Shown here piece after piece: positions 19,493-28,862 of a stretch of 64,000 bases of DNA. The stretch's first letter is position 1, and the number at the start of each line of letters is the position of its first letter. The notes beneath the pieces were generated by a model. The model was given only the letters and a program-made list of their open reading frames with translations. It ran no database searches and was not told where the DNA came from. The position numbers and the translations under genes are program-made. Origin of the DNA: Alteromonas salexigens (GTDB lineage: Bacteria > Pseudomonadota > Gammaproteobacteria > Enterobacterales > Alteromonadaceae); NCBI RefSeq assembly GCF_025628895.1, contig NZ_JAOTJC010000004.1:300388-364387 (forward strand), in the 5' to 3' direction.

Positions 19493-19507
19493 ACAGGAAC
19501 GCAATCC

Positions 19508-21355
19508 ATGAAGCCACATTTTATTGTGCTGCTATTTACCCTGATGTGCCTGGCCTTGCCGGCACCGGGTAATGCACAGGTCGGCAACGGCGAATTCGGC
19601 GATTTATTCAGTGATGAACCCGAATTTCTGCCTGTCGATCAGGCCTTTGAATTCGACTTCACCCAGCAGGACAACACGCTGACGGTCACCTTCGATATTG
19701 CCGACGGTTATTACCTGTATAAAAAGCAGTTTAAGCTGGCCACCAAGAACGTCACCCTGGGCGACCCGGTTTACCCGCCGGGCGTGGAACACGAAGATGA
19801 ATTCTTCGGGGTCACTCAAGTGTTTTACGACTCCGTGACGTTTACCGTGCCCATTGAAGAGGCCGTGGCCGATGGCATGGTAAAGGTACGCTATCAGGGC
19901 TGCGCCGATGCCGGGCTGTGTTACCCGCCCACCACCAAAGTGGTGTATTTAAGTGCGGTGAGCAGCGCGGCTGAAGCCGCCGCTGACGCAGACAGCCAGG
20001 GAGAGAACCCCGCCCCCCAGTCACAGCAGTATTCGCTGGCCGACCGGCTCATCGATGGTGACAACCTGCCGCTGACCCTGCTGCTGTTTCTGGCGCTGGG
20101 GATAGGGCTGGCGTTCACGCCCTGTGTGTTTCCTATGTACCCGATTTTATCCGGCATTGTCATTGGTCAGGGTAAGTCGATAAAGCTCTCGCGGGCGTTC
20201 CGGTTATCCTTTATTTATGTACAGGGAATGGCTATCACCTACTCCCTGCTAGGGCTTATTGTCGCCTCTGCGGGTATGCAGTTCCAGGCGGCGCTGCAGC
20301 ACCCCGCCATTCTTATCGCCTTTATCGTGGTATTTGGGTTGCTGGCCCTGGCCATGTTCGGTGCCTACGAGTTACAGCTGCCCAGCTCATGGCAATCCCG
20401 GCTCAACCAGCTCAGTAATGACCAAAAACGCGGCAATGTGGCTGGCGTCTTCACCATGGGTGTATTGTCCGGACTGGTGGCCTCGCCCTGCACCACTGCG
20501 CCACTGACCGGCATTCTGCTCTTTATCGCACAGACCGGCGACATGACGCTGGGCTTTGTGTCTTTGTATGTGCTGAGTCTGGGGATGGGTATCCCGCTAA
20601 TCCTCTTTGGTATGACCGGCGGTAAGCTACTGCCCAAAGCGGGCAACTGGATGAACATCATCAAAGTCACCTTTGGCTTTATGATGCTGGCGGTGGCCGT
20701 GTTATTTATCGAGCGGTTGTGGAGCAGTGCGTATACCAACCTGCTGTGGGCGGTGCTGGGACTGGCCGCTTTCACCTATTTCAGCGTGATGAATCAGAGT
20801 ACCGCGCCCTCTATCGCCAAAGGGGTGCGCACACTGATTATCTTTTTAGGGTTATTTGCCAGCGCCATGGTGGGCTATCAAACGCTGTTCAGTGGCCACC
20901 AGCAGCGCCAGGCGGCGCTGACATCCGCGCAACCGGCCACATCTGACAGCCGGCCAAACGGTGCCGGTGAACAAACCAATAGCCATCCGCCGTTTGTGGT
21001 CGTGAAAAACCTTGCCGATCTGGAAAGCAAGATCGCGACGGCCAATGCGGAAGGAAAAACCGTGATGGTCGATCTTTACGCCGACTGGTGCGTGGCCTGT
21101 AAGGAGTTTGAAAAATACACCTTCCCGTCCCCTGAAGTGGTCACCGCACTGGACAACACGGTATGGATGCAAATCGATCTTACCGACAACACCGCCTCGA
21201 ATCTGGCATTTCAGCGTGAATTCAACGTGCTGGGGTTACCCACTATCTTGTTCTTCAATACCGAGGGCGAAGAAATACCCCGCTCGCGGGTAACCGGCTT
21301 TATGCGCGCCGGCCCTTTTGCCGACCATGTGAACCAGTTTCTTAACCAGCCTTAA
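19508..21355 (+). CDS. dsbD: Thiol:disulfide interchange protein DsbD
   Basis: Carries reducing power from cytoplasmic thioredoxin across the inner membrane to periplasmic DsbC, DsbG and CcmG. 615 residues: signal peptide (1-23), periplasmic alpha domain with the redox pair in YQGCADAGLCYPPTTK, eight-helix membrane domain with FTPCVFPMYPIL and SPCTTAPLTGIL, and the C-terminal thioredoxin-like domain with DWCVACKEF (Cys528, Cys531). All six expected cysteines are present. AGGAA lies eight bases before the ATG. Confidence 0.98.
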   Translation: MKPHFIVLLFTLMCLALPAPGNAQVGNGEFGDLFSDEPEFLPVDQAFEFDFTQQDNTLTVTFDIADGYYLYKKQFKLATKNVTLGDPVYPPGVEHEDEFFGVTQVFYDSVTFTVPIEEAVADGMVKVRYQGCADAGLCYPPTTKVVYLSAVSSAAEAAADADSQGENPAPQSQQYSLADRLIDGDNLPLTLLLFLALGIGLAFTPCVFPMYPILSGIVIGQGKSIKLSRAFRLSFIYVQGMAITYSLLGLIVASAGMQFQAALQHPAILIAFIVVFGLLALAMFGAYELQLPSSWQSRLNQLSNDQKRGNVAGVFTMGVLSGLVASPCTTAPLTGILLFIAQTGDMTLGFVSLYVLSLGMGIPLILFGMTGGKLLPKAGNWMNIIKVTFGFMMLAVAVLFIERLWSSAYTNLLWAVLGLAAFTYFSVMNQSTAPSIAKGVRTLIIFLGLFASAMVGYQTLFSGHQQRQAALTSAQPATSDSRPNGAGEQTNSHPPFVVVKNLADLESKIATANAEGKTVMVDLYADWCVACKEFEKYTFPSPEVVTALDNTVWMQIDLTDNTASNLAFQREFNVLGLPTILFFNTEGEEIPRSRVTGFMRAGPFADHVNQFLNQP

Positions 21356-21367
21356 GTAACCCAAACC

Positions 21368-21399
21368 CACCGGCGCACGTAATAAAGAGTGTGCCGGTG
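21368..21399 (+). terminator. Hairpin after dsbD
   Basis: CACCGGCGCAC and GTGTGCCGGTG form an 11-base stem with one G-U pair around a ten-base loop, starting 13 bases after the dsbD stop. The following sequence TCGTTTG is only weakly U-rich. Confidence 0.5.
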
Positions 21400-21477
21400 T
21401 CGTTTGCCTGCCTGACGATGCTGCCACCGGCATATTCCGGTTATCCGGGTTCGGTCTGAAGCAACAGGTAATTCACT

Positions 21478-22284
21478 ATGACGATACTTACCTCACTATT
21501 GTCTGCGGTGCGTCACCCACTGTTAGTCGTACTGCTTATATTAAGCCCCCGCGTGGCAGCAGAAGGCTGCTTCGATAACCGCTTTTGTCTGTCTGTCAGT
21601 AACGACAGCGACCGTCCGCAGCTGAAGGTCACCAACACCAGTACGTTGCCGGTGGTACTTACCGTATATTCAGACAAACTCGCCGAGGGCCACCATGTCA
21701 CGGCGGCGCTTCACGGCAAAGCCAGTCAGGTCCTGGGGCCGGTCACTCACGCGGACAAATTCTGGAACTCGATGCGTGTGCGCTGGACACCGGGTCGGCT
21801 GGACGCCCGGCACAACCCGGACGTGCACTATGCCAGTCCGCTACAACCTGTCGGAGACTACAAGATTGTGCAGGGGTTTAACGGAAACTACAGCCACAGC
21901 GGCGCATCCCGGTATGCGGTGGATTTTGCTGCGCCGGTGGGAACGCCGGTCTTCGCCGCTCGGGGCGGCGTGGTGATTGCCACCAAGGCCGATGGCCGTA
22001 AGGGCGGGCCGTCCCGTAAACTTGCTAAACATGCCAACTATGTGGCTATTTTGCATGAGGACGGGACTACCGGTGAGTACTATCATCTTAAATATCAGGG
22101 CGTTGAGGTTAGCCGGGGTGACAGTGTGGCCCGCGGTCAACTTATCGGCTACTCCGGCAACACGGGGTTTTCGTCCATGCCCCACCTCCATTTTGGCGTC
22201 TACGTGGCCAAACCCCATGGCAAGTACCAGTCGGTGCCGATTACTTTTCAGCCATCCCAGCTTCAGCGCAGACTGACCGACTGA
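21478..22284 (+). CDS. Exported M23-family peptidase
   Basis: A 268-residue secreted metallopeptidase of the LytM type. After a signal peptide (to about residue 28) and an N-terminal beta domain of ~100 residues comes the M23 core: NYSHSGASRYAVDFAAPVGTPVFAARGG with the first zinc ligands (H and D), GEYYHLKYQG, and MPHLHFGVYV with the last histidines. Typical targets are peptidoglycan cross-bridges, or in some members elastin-like or other glycine-rich proteins. A T2SS is encoded in this window, so export beyond the outer membrane is possible but not shown. AGGTAATTCACT precedes the ATG. Confidence 0.88.
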   Translation: MTILTSLLSAVRHPLLVVLLILSPRVAAEGCFDNRFCLSVSNDSDRPQLKVTNTSTLPVVLTVYSDKLAEGHHVTAALHGKASQVLGPVTHADKFWNSMRVRWTPGRLDARHNPDVHYASPLQPVGDYKIVQGFNGNYSHSGASRYAVDFAAPVGTPVFAARGGVVIATKADGRKGGPSRKLAKHANYVAILHEDGTTGEYYHLKYQGVEVSRGDSVARGQLIGYSGNTGFSSMPHLHFGVYVAKPHGKYQSVPITFQPSQLQRRLTD

Positions 22285-22340
22285 TCCCCGCTGAACAGAG
22301 CGGTAACTTTGCGCCGATATCCCCTGATTAGACCAGTATT

Positions 22341-22371
22341 TTGCTGCTAAATCTGCGAGTCCGACTATAAT
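22341..22371 (+). promoter_or_regulatory. Candidate promoter of aroQ-accB-accC
   Basis: TATAAT at 22366-22371, with TTGCTG at 22341-22346 (19-base spacer) as a weak -35. It would give a leader of about 110 bases before aroQ. Confidence 0.45.
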
Positions 22372-22486
22372 CAACCGTTAATTGTAAATGACGAGTCGAT
22401 CAGTGGCTTTTTTTCGTGCAATAAGCGGCATTATTTGTTGAGATGGCAATAATCCATAGACTTTTCGAAAGATAGCAGCATTTTTA

Positions 22487-22927
22487 ATGAATATTTTGTT
22501 ACTCAACGGGCCGAACCTGAATATGTTGGGCCAACGCGAACCAGACCAGTATGGTCATCAAAACCTGCAAACGCTGGTGGATGATCTGACGGCGCAGGCC
22601 GAGTCTGCGGGCGTCAGTCTTGAGCATTTTCAGTCAAATGCCGAACATGCGCTCATAGACCGCATTCATGCTGCCCTGGGTAACACCGACGCTATCATCA
22701 TTAATCCGGGTGCCTTCACGCACACCAGCATTGCGCTGCGCGATGCCTTACTGAGTGTGACTATCCCGTTCATTGAAGTGCACCTGTCTAATGTGCACGC
22801 CCGCGAATCGTTTCGTCATCATTCCTATTTTTCAGATGTGGCTGCCGGCGTCATCCTGGGACTTGGTCCCATTGGATATTCACTGGCACTGACAGCCGCA
22901 ATAAATTTACCGACTAATACAAAGTAG
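22487..22927 (+). CDS. aroQ: Type II 3-dehydroquinate dehydratase
   Basis: Cytoplasmic dodecameric enzyme that converts 3-dehydroquinate to 3-dehydroshikimate in the shikimate pathway. 146 residues, standard length. The N-terminal [20 protein letters not shown] carries the catalytic tyrosine and arginine loop; [18 protein letters not shown] and [20 protein letters not shown] are the other family motifs, with the catalytic histidine. Followed after 13 bases by accB in the conserved aroQ-accB-accC operon. Confidence 0.99.
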   Translation: MNILLLNGPNLNMLGQREPDQYGHQNLQTLVDDLTAQAESAGVSLEHFQSNAEHALIDRIHAALGNTDAIIINPGAFTHTSIALRDALLSVTIPFIEVHLSNVHARESFRHHSYFSDVAAGVILGLGPIGYSLALTAAINLPTNTK

Positions 22928-22940
22928 ACAGAGACCGATC

Positions 22941-23405
22941 ATGGATATTAGAAAAATTAAAAAGCTTATCGAACTGGTTGAAGAGTCCGGCGTGGCCGAA
23001 CTGGAGATCACCGAAGGCGAAGAATCAGTGCGCATTCACCGTGGCCCCACTGGCGGCGCCGCACCAGTCAACTACAGCTTCGCGCCACCGGCTGCCCCGC
23101 AGCAGCAAGCGGCACCTCAGGCTCCGGCTGCTTCGGCACCTGAAGCGCCTGCTGAAGCACCGGCCCCTACCGGTCACGTTGTGAAATCTCCGATGGTAGG
23201 TACGTTCTATCGCGCGTCCTCTCCCACCGCGAAATCATTTGTGGAAGTGGGCCAAAGCGTAAAAGTTGGCGACACCCTGTGCATCGTCGAAGCCATGAAA
23301 ATGATGAACCAGATCGAAACTGACAAAGCCGGTGTGGTGAAGGAAATTCTGGTTGAAAACCAGGAACCGGTAGAATTCGATCAACCTATGTTCATCATTG
23401 AGTAA
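22941..23405 (+). CDS. accB: Biotin carboxyl carrier protein of acetyl-CoA carboxylase
   Basis: Carries biotin between the carboxylase (AccC) and carboxyltransferase (AccAD) in the first step of fatty-acid synthesis. 154 residues: N-terminal dimerisation segment ([23 protein letters not shown]-type), an alanine/proline-rich linker at ~50-78, and the biotinyl domain with the lysine in EAMKMMNQ (Lys120). The thumb loop [15 protein letters not shown] is present. It lies 14 bases before accC. Confidence 0.99.
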   Translation: MDIRKIKKLIELVEESGVAELEITEGEESVRIHRGPTGGAAPVNYSFAPPAAPQQQAAPQAPAASAPEAPAEAPAPTGHVVKSPMVGTFYRASSPTAKSFVEVGQSVKVGDTLCIVEAMKMMNQIETDKAGVVKEILVENQEPVEFDQPMFIIE

Positions 23406-23419
23406 GTGGGCGCATTATC

Positions 23420-24763
23420 ATGTTAGATAAAGTACTCATTGCTAACCGCGGCGAAATTGCCCTGCGTATTTTGCGTGCCTGTAAAGAACTGGGCATCAAA
23501 ACCGTAGCGGTTCATTCCACCGCGGATCAGAATCTTAAACATGTGTTGTTGGCAGACGAGTCGATTTGTATCGGCAAAGCGTCGGCCACGGAAAGTTACC
23601 TTAACATTCCGCGCATTATTGCGGCAGCCGAAGTCACTAATTCTATTGCCATTCACCCGGGTTACGGGTTTCTGGCCGAAAATGCTGACTTTGCCGAAGC
23701 TGTAGAAAAAAGCGGTTTCATTTTCATCGGTCCGACTGCTGAGACCATCAACCTGATGGGTGACAAAGTGTCTGCCATCAATGCCATGAAAAAAGCCGGC
23801 GTACCTTGTGTACCTGGCTCTGATGGCCCGCTGACCGATGACGAAGAGCGTAACAAAGCCATTGCCAAGCGCATTGGCTACCCGATTATCGTTAAAGCCG
23901 CCGGTGGCGGTGGTGGTCGCGGAATGCGGGTGGTACGCAGCGAAGCCGAGCTGGTTAAAGCCATTCAAACCACGCAGGCAGAAGCCGGCGCGGCGTTTGG
24001 TAACGCTACCGTGTACATGGAAAAGTTCCTGGAAAACCCTCGTCATGTGGAAATCCAGGTGCTGGCCGATGGCCAGGGCAACGCTATCCACCTGGGTGAG
24101 CGGGACTGCTCGATGCAGCGTCGTCACCAAAAAGTGGTGGAAGAAGCTCCGGCGCCAGGCGTGTCCGAGCAAATGCGTGAAAAAATTGGTGACCGCTGCC
24201 GCCGCGCCTGTATTGAACTGGGTTACCGCGGTGCCGGAACGTTTGAATTCCTGTATGAAAACGGCGAGTTTTATTTCATTGAAATGAACACCCGTATCCA
24301 GGTTGAACACCCGGTCTCTGAAATGATTACCAATGTGGACCTGATCAAAGAGCAATTACGCATTGCCGCCGGCCAGCCCTTGTCTATTGAGCAATCGCAG
24401 GTGCAAATCCGCGGCCACGCCATTGAGTGTCGTATTAATGCCGAAGATCCTGAGACCTTCGTGCCCAGCCCGGGTAAAATTAATATGTTCCATGCGCCAG
24501 GCGGCCTGGGTGTACGCTGGGAGTCACACGTGTATGCGGGTTACACCGTACCCCCTTACTATGACTCTATGATTGGCAAACTGATCACCTACGGTGAAAG
24601 CCGTGATGAAGCCATTGCCAGAATGCGTCACGCACTGGACGAGCTGGTTATTGACGGGATTAAGACCAATATTCCGTTGCAACGCAAGATCATGGCCGAC
24701 GAAAACTTCTTTGCCGGTGGTACCAATATCCACTATCTGGAAAAGAAACTCGGCCTGGCATAA
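23420..24763 (+). CDS. accC: Biotin carboxylase subunit of acetyl-CoA carboxylase
   Basis: ATP-grasp enzyme that carboxylates the biotin of AccB. 447 residues, standard length. N-terminal [25 protein letters not shown], the glycine-rich ATP loop [14 protein letters not shown], the [10 protein letters not shown] motif, and the catalytic segment [14 protein letters not shown] are all intact. Last gene of the operon; an intrinsic terminator follows at 24788. Confidence 0.99.
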   Translation: MLDKVLIANRGEIALRILRACKELGIKTVAVHSTADQNLKHVLLADESICIGKASATESYLNIPRIIAAAEVTNSIAIHPGYGFLAENADFAEAVEKSGFIFIGPTAETINLMGDKVSAINAMKKAGVPCVPGSDGPLTDDEERNKAIAKRIGYPIIVKAAGGGGGRGMRVVRSEAELVKAIQTTQAEAGAAFGNATVYMEKFLENPRHVEIQVLADGQGNAIHLGERDCSMQRRHQKVVEEAPAPGVSEQMREKIGDRCRRACIELGYRGAGTFEFLYENGEFYFIEMNTRIQVEHPVSEMITNVDLIKEQLRIAAGQPLSIEQSQVQIRGHAIECRINAEDPETFVPSPGKINMFHAPGGLGVRWESHVYAGYTVPPYYDSMIGKLITYGESRDEAIARMRHALDELVIDGIKTNIPLQRKIMADENFFAGGTNIHYLEKKLGLA

Positions 24764-24787
24764 TCGCCACGTTCCGATACATGTAAA

Positions 24788-24816
24788 ACAGGCGCCTTAT
24801 GGCGCCTGTTTTTTTA
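24788..24816 (+). terminator. Intrinsic terminator of the aroQ-accBC operon
   Basis: ACAGGCGCC, loop TTAT, GGCGCCTGT, then eight further T. On the minus strand the hairpin is followed by a short T-run too, so it may also end the convergent ATPase transcript. Confidence 0.93.
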
Positions 24817-24827
24817 TTGCAATACTA

Positions 24828-27548
24828 TTAGTGCATTTCCTCAGACGGTGACGGCTGGGGGTTGGATACCGCGGTCCGGCGCTGGGTCTGCCGCCACTTT
24901 TTCTCAAGCCCCACCACCAACGACAACGCAAATCCGGCGGCCAGAATACGCAACCACGCCATCACACCAATACCGGTAGTCTGAAACGCGCTCTGCATCC
25001 AGGGCACATAAATAAAAATCAGCTGTAACACCAGCATGGTGGCCATGCCTATCCAAATCCAGCGATTGGAAAACAGCCCCACCTTGAACACCGACACCCG
25101 TAACGAGCGGCAGTTAAACAGGTAAAATGCTTCACCCACCACGAACATGGTGACCGCCACAGTCCGGGCTGCTGTTTCGGCAGCCCCGAGCATCAGTTCG
25201 TAGCGGTATAAGCCAAACGCTGCCAGCGTCAGCAGGCATGACACCAGCAGAATACGCACCAGCAGCACCCCATCCAGCATCGGCGAGTTGGGCGCATGGG
25301 GTGGCCGGGCCATAATGCCCTGCTCTTTAGGCTCAAAGGCCAGCATCAACCCCAGACACACTGCCGTGGTCATATTCACCCACAGAATGTGAACCGGCAA
25401 TAACGGTAACGCGACCCCCAGCAGCACTGCTGTCATGATAACCAGCGCTTCGCCACCATTAGTGGGCAAGGTCCACACCATAAATTTCTTGAGGTTGTCG
25501 TACACCCCGCGGCCTTCTTCCACGGCTGCCGTTACGGAGGCGAAGTTATCATCGGTCAGCATCATATCGGCCGCATCCCGGGCCACATCAGTGCCGGTGA
25601 GGGCCATTGCCACGCCCACGTCCGCCCGGCGCAGTGCCGGTGCATCGTTCACTCCGTCGCCGGTCATAGCCACCACCTGATTTTGCTTTTGCAAACTGGT
25701 TACCAGTGCCAGTTTATTCTCCGGGCTGACCCGGGCGAAGATTTTGCCGGTAAGCGCCGCATGATCCAGCTCTTCTTCATTGTAATTATCCAGCTGCGTG
25801 CCGGTGTGAGTGACGCCCTTTTCATCAGCGTGGGTAATCCCCAGACTCTGTCCAATAACACTGGCCGTAATGGCGTGGTCGCCGGTGATCATTTTCACTT
25901 CTACACCTGCCGCGCGGCAATGGGCGACGGCTTCGATGGCTTCGTCCCGGGGCGGGTCGATCATTCCCTGCAAGCCCACAAATGTCAGACCGGTATCAAT
26001 ATCAACGGTGGTCAGCTCACCCTTATCCTGCGCCAGACGCTTGCGTCCGAATGCCAGTACCCGCAACCCTTCCCGCGCTAGTGACTCCGCCGCGGCCACC
26101 ACCGCCTCTGCGGTCAGCGTGCTGTGCTCAGGGAACGTACAGCGCGCGGTGACGGCTTCCACACTGCCTTTCACATACGCACAGGTGCCTGCCTCGTTGT
26201 GGTGCAGCGTGGCCATATACTTGGTTTCTGACCGAAACGGGATTTCATCAATGCGTGGGGGCAGAGTATCCTCGGTGATACCTGCTTTACGGGCGGAGGC
26301 TAACAGGGCCGCCTCAGTAGGATCGCCAATAATACTCCACACACCACCCGGCTCTTCCGGCGCGTTCAGACTGGCGTCGTTACAGGCCGCCCCGGCAATG
26401 AGCAATTCATTCAGCTGCGCATAGTCCTCCACACTGATGGAGTTACCGTCGGCGGTAAATTTTCCGATAGGGGCATAGCCTGTACCACTGACTCTCGCCT
26501 GCTGACCGGGGCACCACAGCGTAGTGACCGTCATTTCATTTTTTGTCAGTGTGCCGGTTTTATCCGAGCAGATCACCGTGGTACTGCCCAGGGTCTCTAC
26601 CGCCGGCAACTGCCGAATAATAGCGTGACGTTTGGCCATTCTGGACACACCAATGGCCAGCATAATGGTTACTGCGGCGGGCAACCCTTCCGGAATGGCG
26701 CCCACTGCCAGCGCCACGGCGGCCATAAAGGAGTCGACCAACGGGTTACCATGCAGCCAGCCCGCAATAAATGTTACTGCGGCCAGTGCCAGCACCGCGT
26801 ACAACAGCAGATGACTGAATTCTTTTATACGCTGGGTGAGCGGCGTATCCAGCGTCTCGGTTTCGTTCAACAGGGTGGAGATTTTGCCGATTTCAGTGTG
26901 GGTGCCGGTACTGGTCACCACACCCATACCGGAGCCGTAGGTTACCAGACTGCTGCTATAGCCCATGTTGATCCGGTCACCCAACCCGATGTCCCCGGAC
27001 AGCGGGGCCGTGGTTTTTTCTACCGGCAGTGACTCACCGGTCAGGGCCGACTCGTCTATTTTCAGATCTTTGCTTTTCAGTAACCGCAGATCAGCCGGCA
27101 CCCGCTCTCCCGCCGTCAGTAAGACAATGTCGCCGGGCACCAGATCTTCGGCGGCAATGGTGGCTTTTTTACCCTCTCGCAGGACCTGTGCGTGCTGACT
27201 CAAACTCCCCTGTAAGGCATTTAGCGCATTCAGCGCTTTTGCTTCCTGCACGTAACCCACGATGGCATTCACAATCACCACACCAAAGATAACGGCAGAA
27301 TCTACCCACTCCTGCAATACCAGGGTTACGGCACAGGCGCCCAACAGGATATACACCAGCGGCTGGTGAAACTGCAGTAAAAACCGCATCAGCGCCGTAG
27401 TCTGTTTAGCCGGCTCCAGCCGGTTTGGCCCGTATTGCGCCTGGCGGGCACTGACTTCTGTAGCCGACAACCCGGTGCTCGGGGTGACCTCCAGACTCGA
27501 AAGAACCTGCTCACAGGTTTGTTCATGCCGGGCTTGTTGGGTAGTCAT
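24828..27548 (-). CDS. P2-type cation-transporting ATPase
   Basis: A 906-residue inner-membrane pump. Domain order is N-terminal cation-ATPase domain, actuator (DESALTGESLPVEK with TGES), M4 motif GAIPEGLPAAVT, phosphorylation site SDKTGTLTKNE (Asp329), nucleotide domain (FRSETKYMAT, YVKGSVE), hinge MTGDGVNDAPALRRADVG, and a C-terminal six-helix block. It resembles bacterial PacL/SERCA-like pumps. M5 keeps NGGEALVI (SERCA Asn768/Glu771 region), but M6 reads NMTTAVCLG, so the aspartate equivalent to SERCA Asp800 is alanine; calcium specificity is therefore doubtful and the ion is unknown. The gene has a long structured upstream region (27549-27850). Confidence 0.93.
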   Translation of the reverse strand: MTTQQARHEQTCEQVLSSLEVTPSTGLSATEVSARQAQYGPNRLEPAKQTTALMRFLLQFHQPLVYILLGACAVTLVLQEWVDSAVIFGVVIVNAIVGYVQEAKALNALNALQGSLSQHAQVLREGKKATIAAEDLVPGDIVLLTAGERVPADLRLLKSKDLKIDESALTGESLPVEKTTAPLSGDIGLGDRINMGYSSSLVTYGSGMGVVTSTGTHTEIGKISTLLNETETLDTPLTQRIKEFSHLLLYAVLALAAVTFIAGWLHGNPLVDSFMAAVALAVGAIPEGLPAAVTIMLAIGVSRMAKRHAIIRQLPAVETLGSTTVICSDKTGTLTKNEMTVTTLWCPGQQARVSGTGYAPIGKFTADGNSISVEDYAQLNELLIAGAACNDASLNAPEEPGGVWSIIGDPTEAALLASARKAGITEDTLPPRIDEIPFRSETKYMATLHHNEAGTCAYVKGSVEAVTARCTFPEHSTLTAEAVVAAAESLAREGLRVLAFGRKRLAQDKGELTTVDIDTGLTFVGLQGMIDPPRDEAIEAVAHCRAAGVEVKMITGDHAITASVIGQSLGITHADEKGVTHTGTQLDNYNEEELDHAALTGKIFARVSPENKLALVTSLQKQNQVVAMTGDGVNDAPALRRADVGVAMALTGTDVARDAADMMLTDDNFASVTAAVEEGRGVYDNLKKFMVWTLPTNGGEALVIMTAVLLGVALPLLPVHILWVNMTTAVCLGLMLAFEPKEQGIMARPPHAPNSPMLDGVLLVRILLVSCLLTLAAFGLYRYELMLGAAETAARTVAVTMFVVGEAFYLFNCRSLRVSVFKVGLFSNRWIWIGMATMLVLQLIFIYVPWMQSAFQTTGIGVMAWLRILAAGFALSLVVGLEKKWRQTQRRTAVSNPQPSPSEEMH

Positions 27549-27630
27549 ACATACTCTCCGCCGCTATCAGCAGCTATCAGTGTGGATTTATGTCTATCCA
27601 AACTATAGACAGTTTTTACGTGGTCGGCGG

Positions 27631-27771
27631 TTATTTAGGTAACTGGCAGTAGCCCGAAGCAGATTCAAAAAACCTGATTAAGCCTATCAGTTTTAACGGA
27701 TATCCCTGTGCCGCAGGCTCGCGTAATATTCCTGTCACTGGGGTAGCGGCAGCTACCGGTAAGTTTTTCAT
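27631..27771 (-). CDS. Possible small ORF (46 aa) upstream of the P-type ATPase
   Basis: Starts ATG at 27771 after AGGGAGG spaced seven bases, one of the best ribosome sites in the window. The product MKNLPVAAATPVTGILREPAA... then GYPLKLIGLIRFFESASGYCQLPK has no recognisable domain, one short hydrophobic stretch and a single cysteine. It ends 82 bases before the ATPase start on the same strand. A terminator-like hairpin lies inside its coding sequence, so it could be a leader peptide. It could equally be chance. Confidence 0.4.
   Translation of the reverse strand: MKNLPVAAATPVTGILREPAAQGYPLKLIGLIRFFESASGYCQLPK
27667..27690 (-). terminator. Attenuator-like hairpin upstream of the P-type ATPase
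   Basis: Minus strand: CTGAT, loop of seven, ATCAG, one G, then six T. It lies about 120 bases before the ATPase start on the same strand, within the small ORF, a position where it could stop transcription early. The stem is short (5 bp). Confidence 0.45.
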
Positions 27772-27820
27772 GTGTAAGCCTCCCTGGTTTATCCCTCTCA
27801 GGTGGACATTCCACCCTTGT

Positions 27821-27846
27821 GCCGGTGCCTGTGCACCGGCTTTTTT
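27821..27846 (+). terminator. Strong intrinsic terminator, plus strand
   Basis: GCCGGTGC, loop CTGT, GCACCGGC followed by six T: a perfect 8-bp stem. No annotated plus-strand gene precedes it since the upstream ATPase is on the minus strand, so either it shields the next gene or it ends a small untranslated transcript from 27.6-27.8 kb. Confidence 0.85.
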
Positions 27847-27869
27847 CATCGATTTTTAAATAATTTGCG

Positions 27870-27875
27870 TATAAT
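27870..27875 (+). promoter_or_regulatory. -10 element of the outer-membrane barrel gene
   Basis: Perfect TATAAT about 34 bases before the ATG at 27909, in an A+T-rich stretch. No good -35 is present, since the preceding bases belong to the terminator. Confidence 0.5.
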
Positions 27876-27908
27876 GCAGGAATAGTCTCAAGGAAGGTTT
27901 ATCACTGC

Positions 27909-28853
27909 ATGCAACGTTTTTGGTCTTTAACGGCTATTTGCTCCCTGGTTTCGCTTTTTCTGCCCGCCACCGCGGTATGGGCAAACACCGGGTATTCCCA
28001 TGATCTCGATCTTCAGGCCCGGTTTGATGACCGTTCCGACCGCGACCACCGCAACCAGTATCGTCTGCGCTACTATCCCAGCTGGACCTTTGACAGTGCC
28101 GAGCGCTGGAGCATCAATAGTTTTGTGGTGACCGGTGACGACTTTGGCTCTTCCCACAACACGCTGGCCGATGGCAGCAGCGAACATATTTATGTGCGCC
28201 GTGCATTTGTGCGCTATCAGGGCGATCACGGCAAAACCGAGGTGGGCGTTATCCCTACCTACAAGGGTCGGGTGTCGTCGTCAGGGTTATCGAAAGACGG
28301 TTGGATTAAAGGCGTACGGCAGGTCTTCGAATTAGAAAATAACGCAGCGCTGGAATGGGTGGCAGGCCAACTGGACAATACCGATCCGGCCCACGCACTG
28401 GATGCCCCTGATGAACTGAATTATGGTGAGCTGGAATATTCCGCGCGCCTGGATGAGCGGCATAGTTATGAAGTCAGTGTGGAGCGCATCAGAGAAGGTA
28501 ACTTTCTGCGGGGCGAGTACCGCTGGAAGTTTCGCGACTCACAAACGCTGTTTCTGGAGCTGGTGCAGCGGCTGGACGATCCTAACACCAAAACCATCGC
28601 CGGATTGTCAGGCGAATTCACGTTAGGCACACACCCTTTAGAATACTTTGCCCATTACAATTACGTCAGTGAGGGGTTTGGTCCGCGCGCCGAGCTTACT
28701 GAAGACTTTCTGGGCACCGGCCACGGGATATCGGCTGAACTCAGCGGCGGACTGCCGGTTCACGACGATGCGGAGTGGTTTGTACGCCTCGACGTCGTAG
28801 ACAGCACCACCCGGCTACTTACCGGGGTGGCCATCTCACTGGATTACCCCTGA
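27909..28853 (+). CDS. Predicted outer-membrane beta-barrel (porin-like) protein
   Basis: 314 residues with a signal peptide ending AVWA. The mature sequence alternates polar and hydrophobic residues in strand-length units with aromatic girdles and acidic turns (QYRLRYYPSWTFDSAERW, YVRRAFVRYQGDHGKTEVGVIP, SLTFLELVQRLDD-like repeats), typical of a porin-like barrel. It ends LLTGVAISLDYP, so the usual terminal aromatic residue is followed by a proline. No specific family was recognised. AAGGAAGG lies 11 bases before the ATG. Probably monocistronic. Confidence 0.72.
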   Translation: MQRFWSLTAICSLVSLFLPATAVWANTGYSHDLDLQARFDDRSDRDHRNQYRLRYYPSWTFDSAERWSINSFVVTGDDFGSSHNTLADGSSEHIYVRRAFVRYQGDHGKTEVGVIPTYKGRVSSSGLSKDGWIKGVRQVFELENNAALEWVAGQLDNTDPAHALDAPDELNYGELEYSARLDERHSYEVSVERIREGNFLRGEYRWKFRDSQTLFLELVQRLDDPNTKTIAGLSGEFTLGTHPLEYFAHYNYVSEGFGPRAELTEDFLGTGHGISAELSGGLPVHDDAEWFVRLDVVDSTTRLLTGVAISLDYP

Positions 28854-28862
28854 AGCCACGGG

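Larger units (their letters stand above)
27549..27908. other. Structured intergenic region between ATPase and outer-membrane barrel genes
   Basis: 360 bases between divergent genes with several hairpins on both strands: GTCTAT-N7-ATAGAC then GTTTTT (27592-27616, plus), a minus-strand hairpin plus six U (27667-27690), GGTAGC-TGCC-GCTACC (27742-27757), GGTGG-N5-CCACC (27801-27815) and a plus-strand terminator (27821-27846). A small minus-strand ORF with a strong ribosome site lies inside. I could not match it to a known riboswitch consensus. Confidence 0.6.

Noticed and set aside
23423-24355. 310-codon open frame antisense to accC
   Set aside because: accC is certain here; the antisense frame shows no domain and reflects codon bias.
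27640-27850. Known riboswitch (yybP-ykoY, Mg or cobalamin type) upstream of the P-type ATPase
   Set aside because: I compared the leader with the consensus boxes I know and found no match; only generic hairpins can be claimed.
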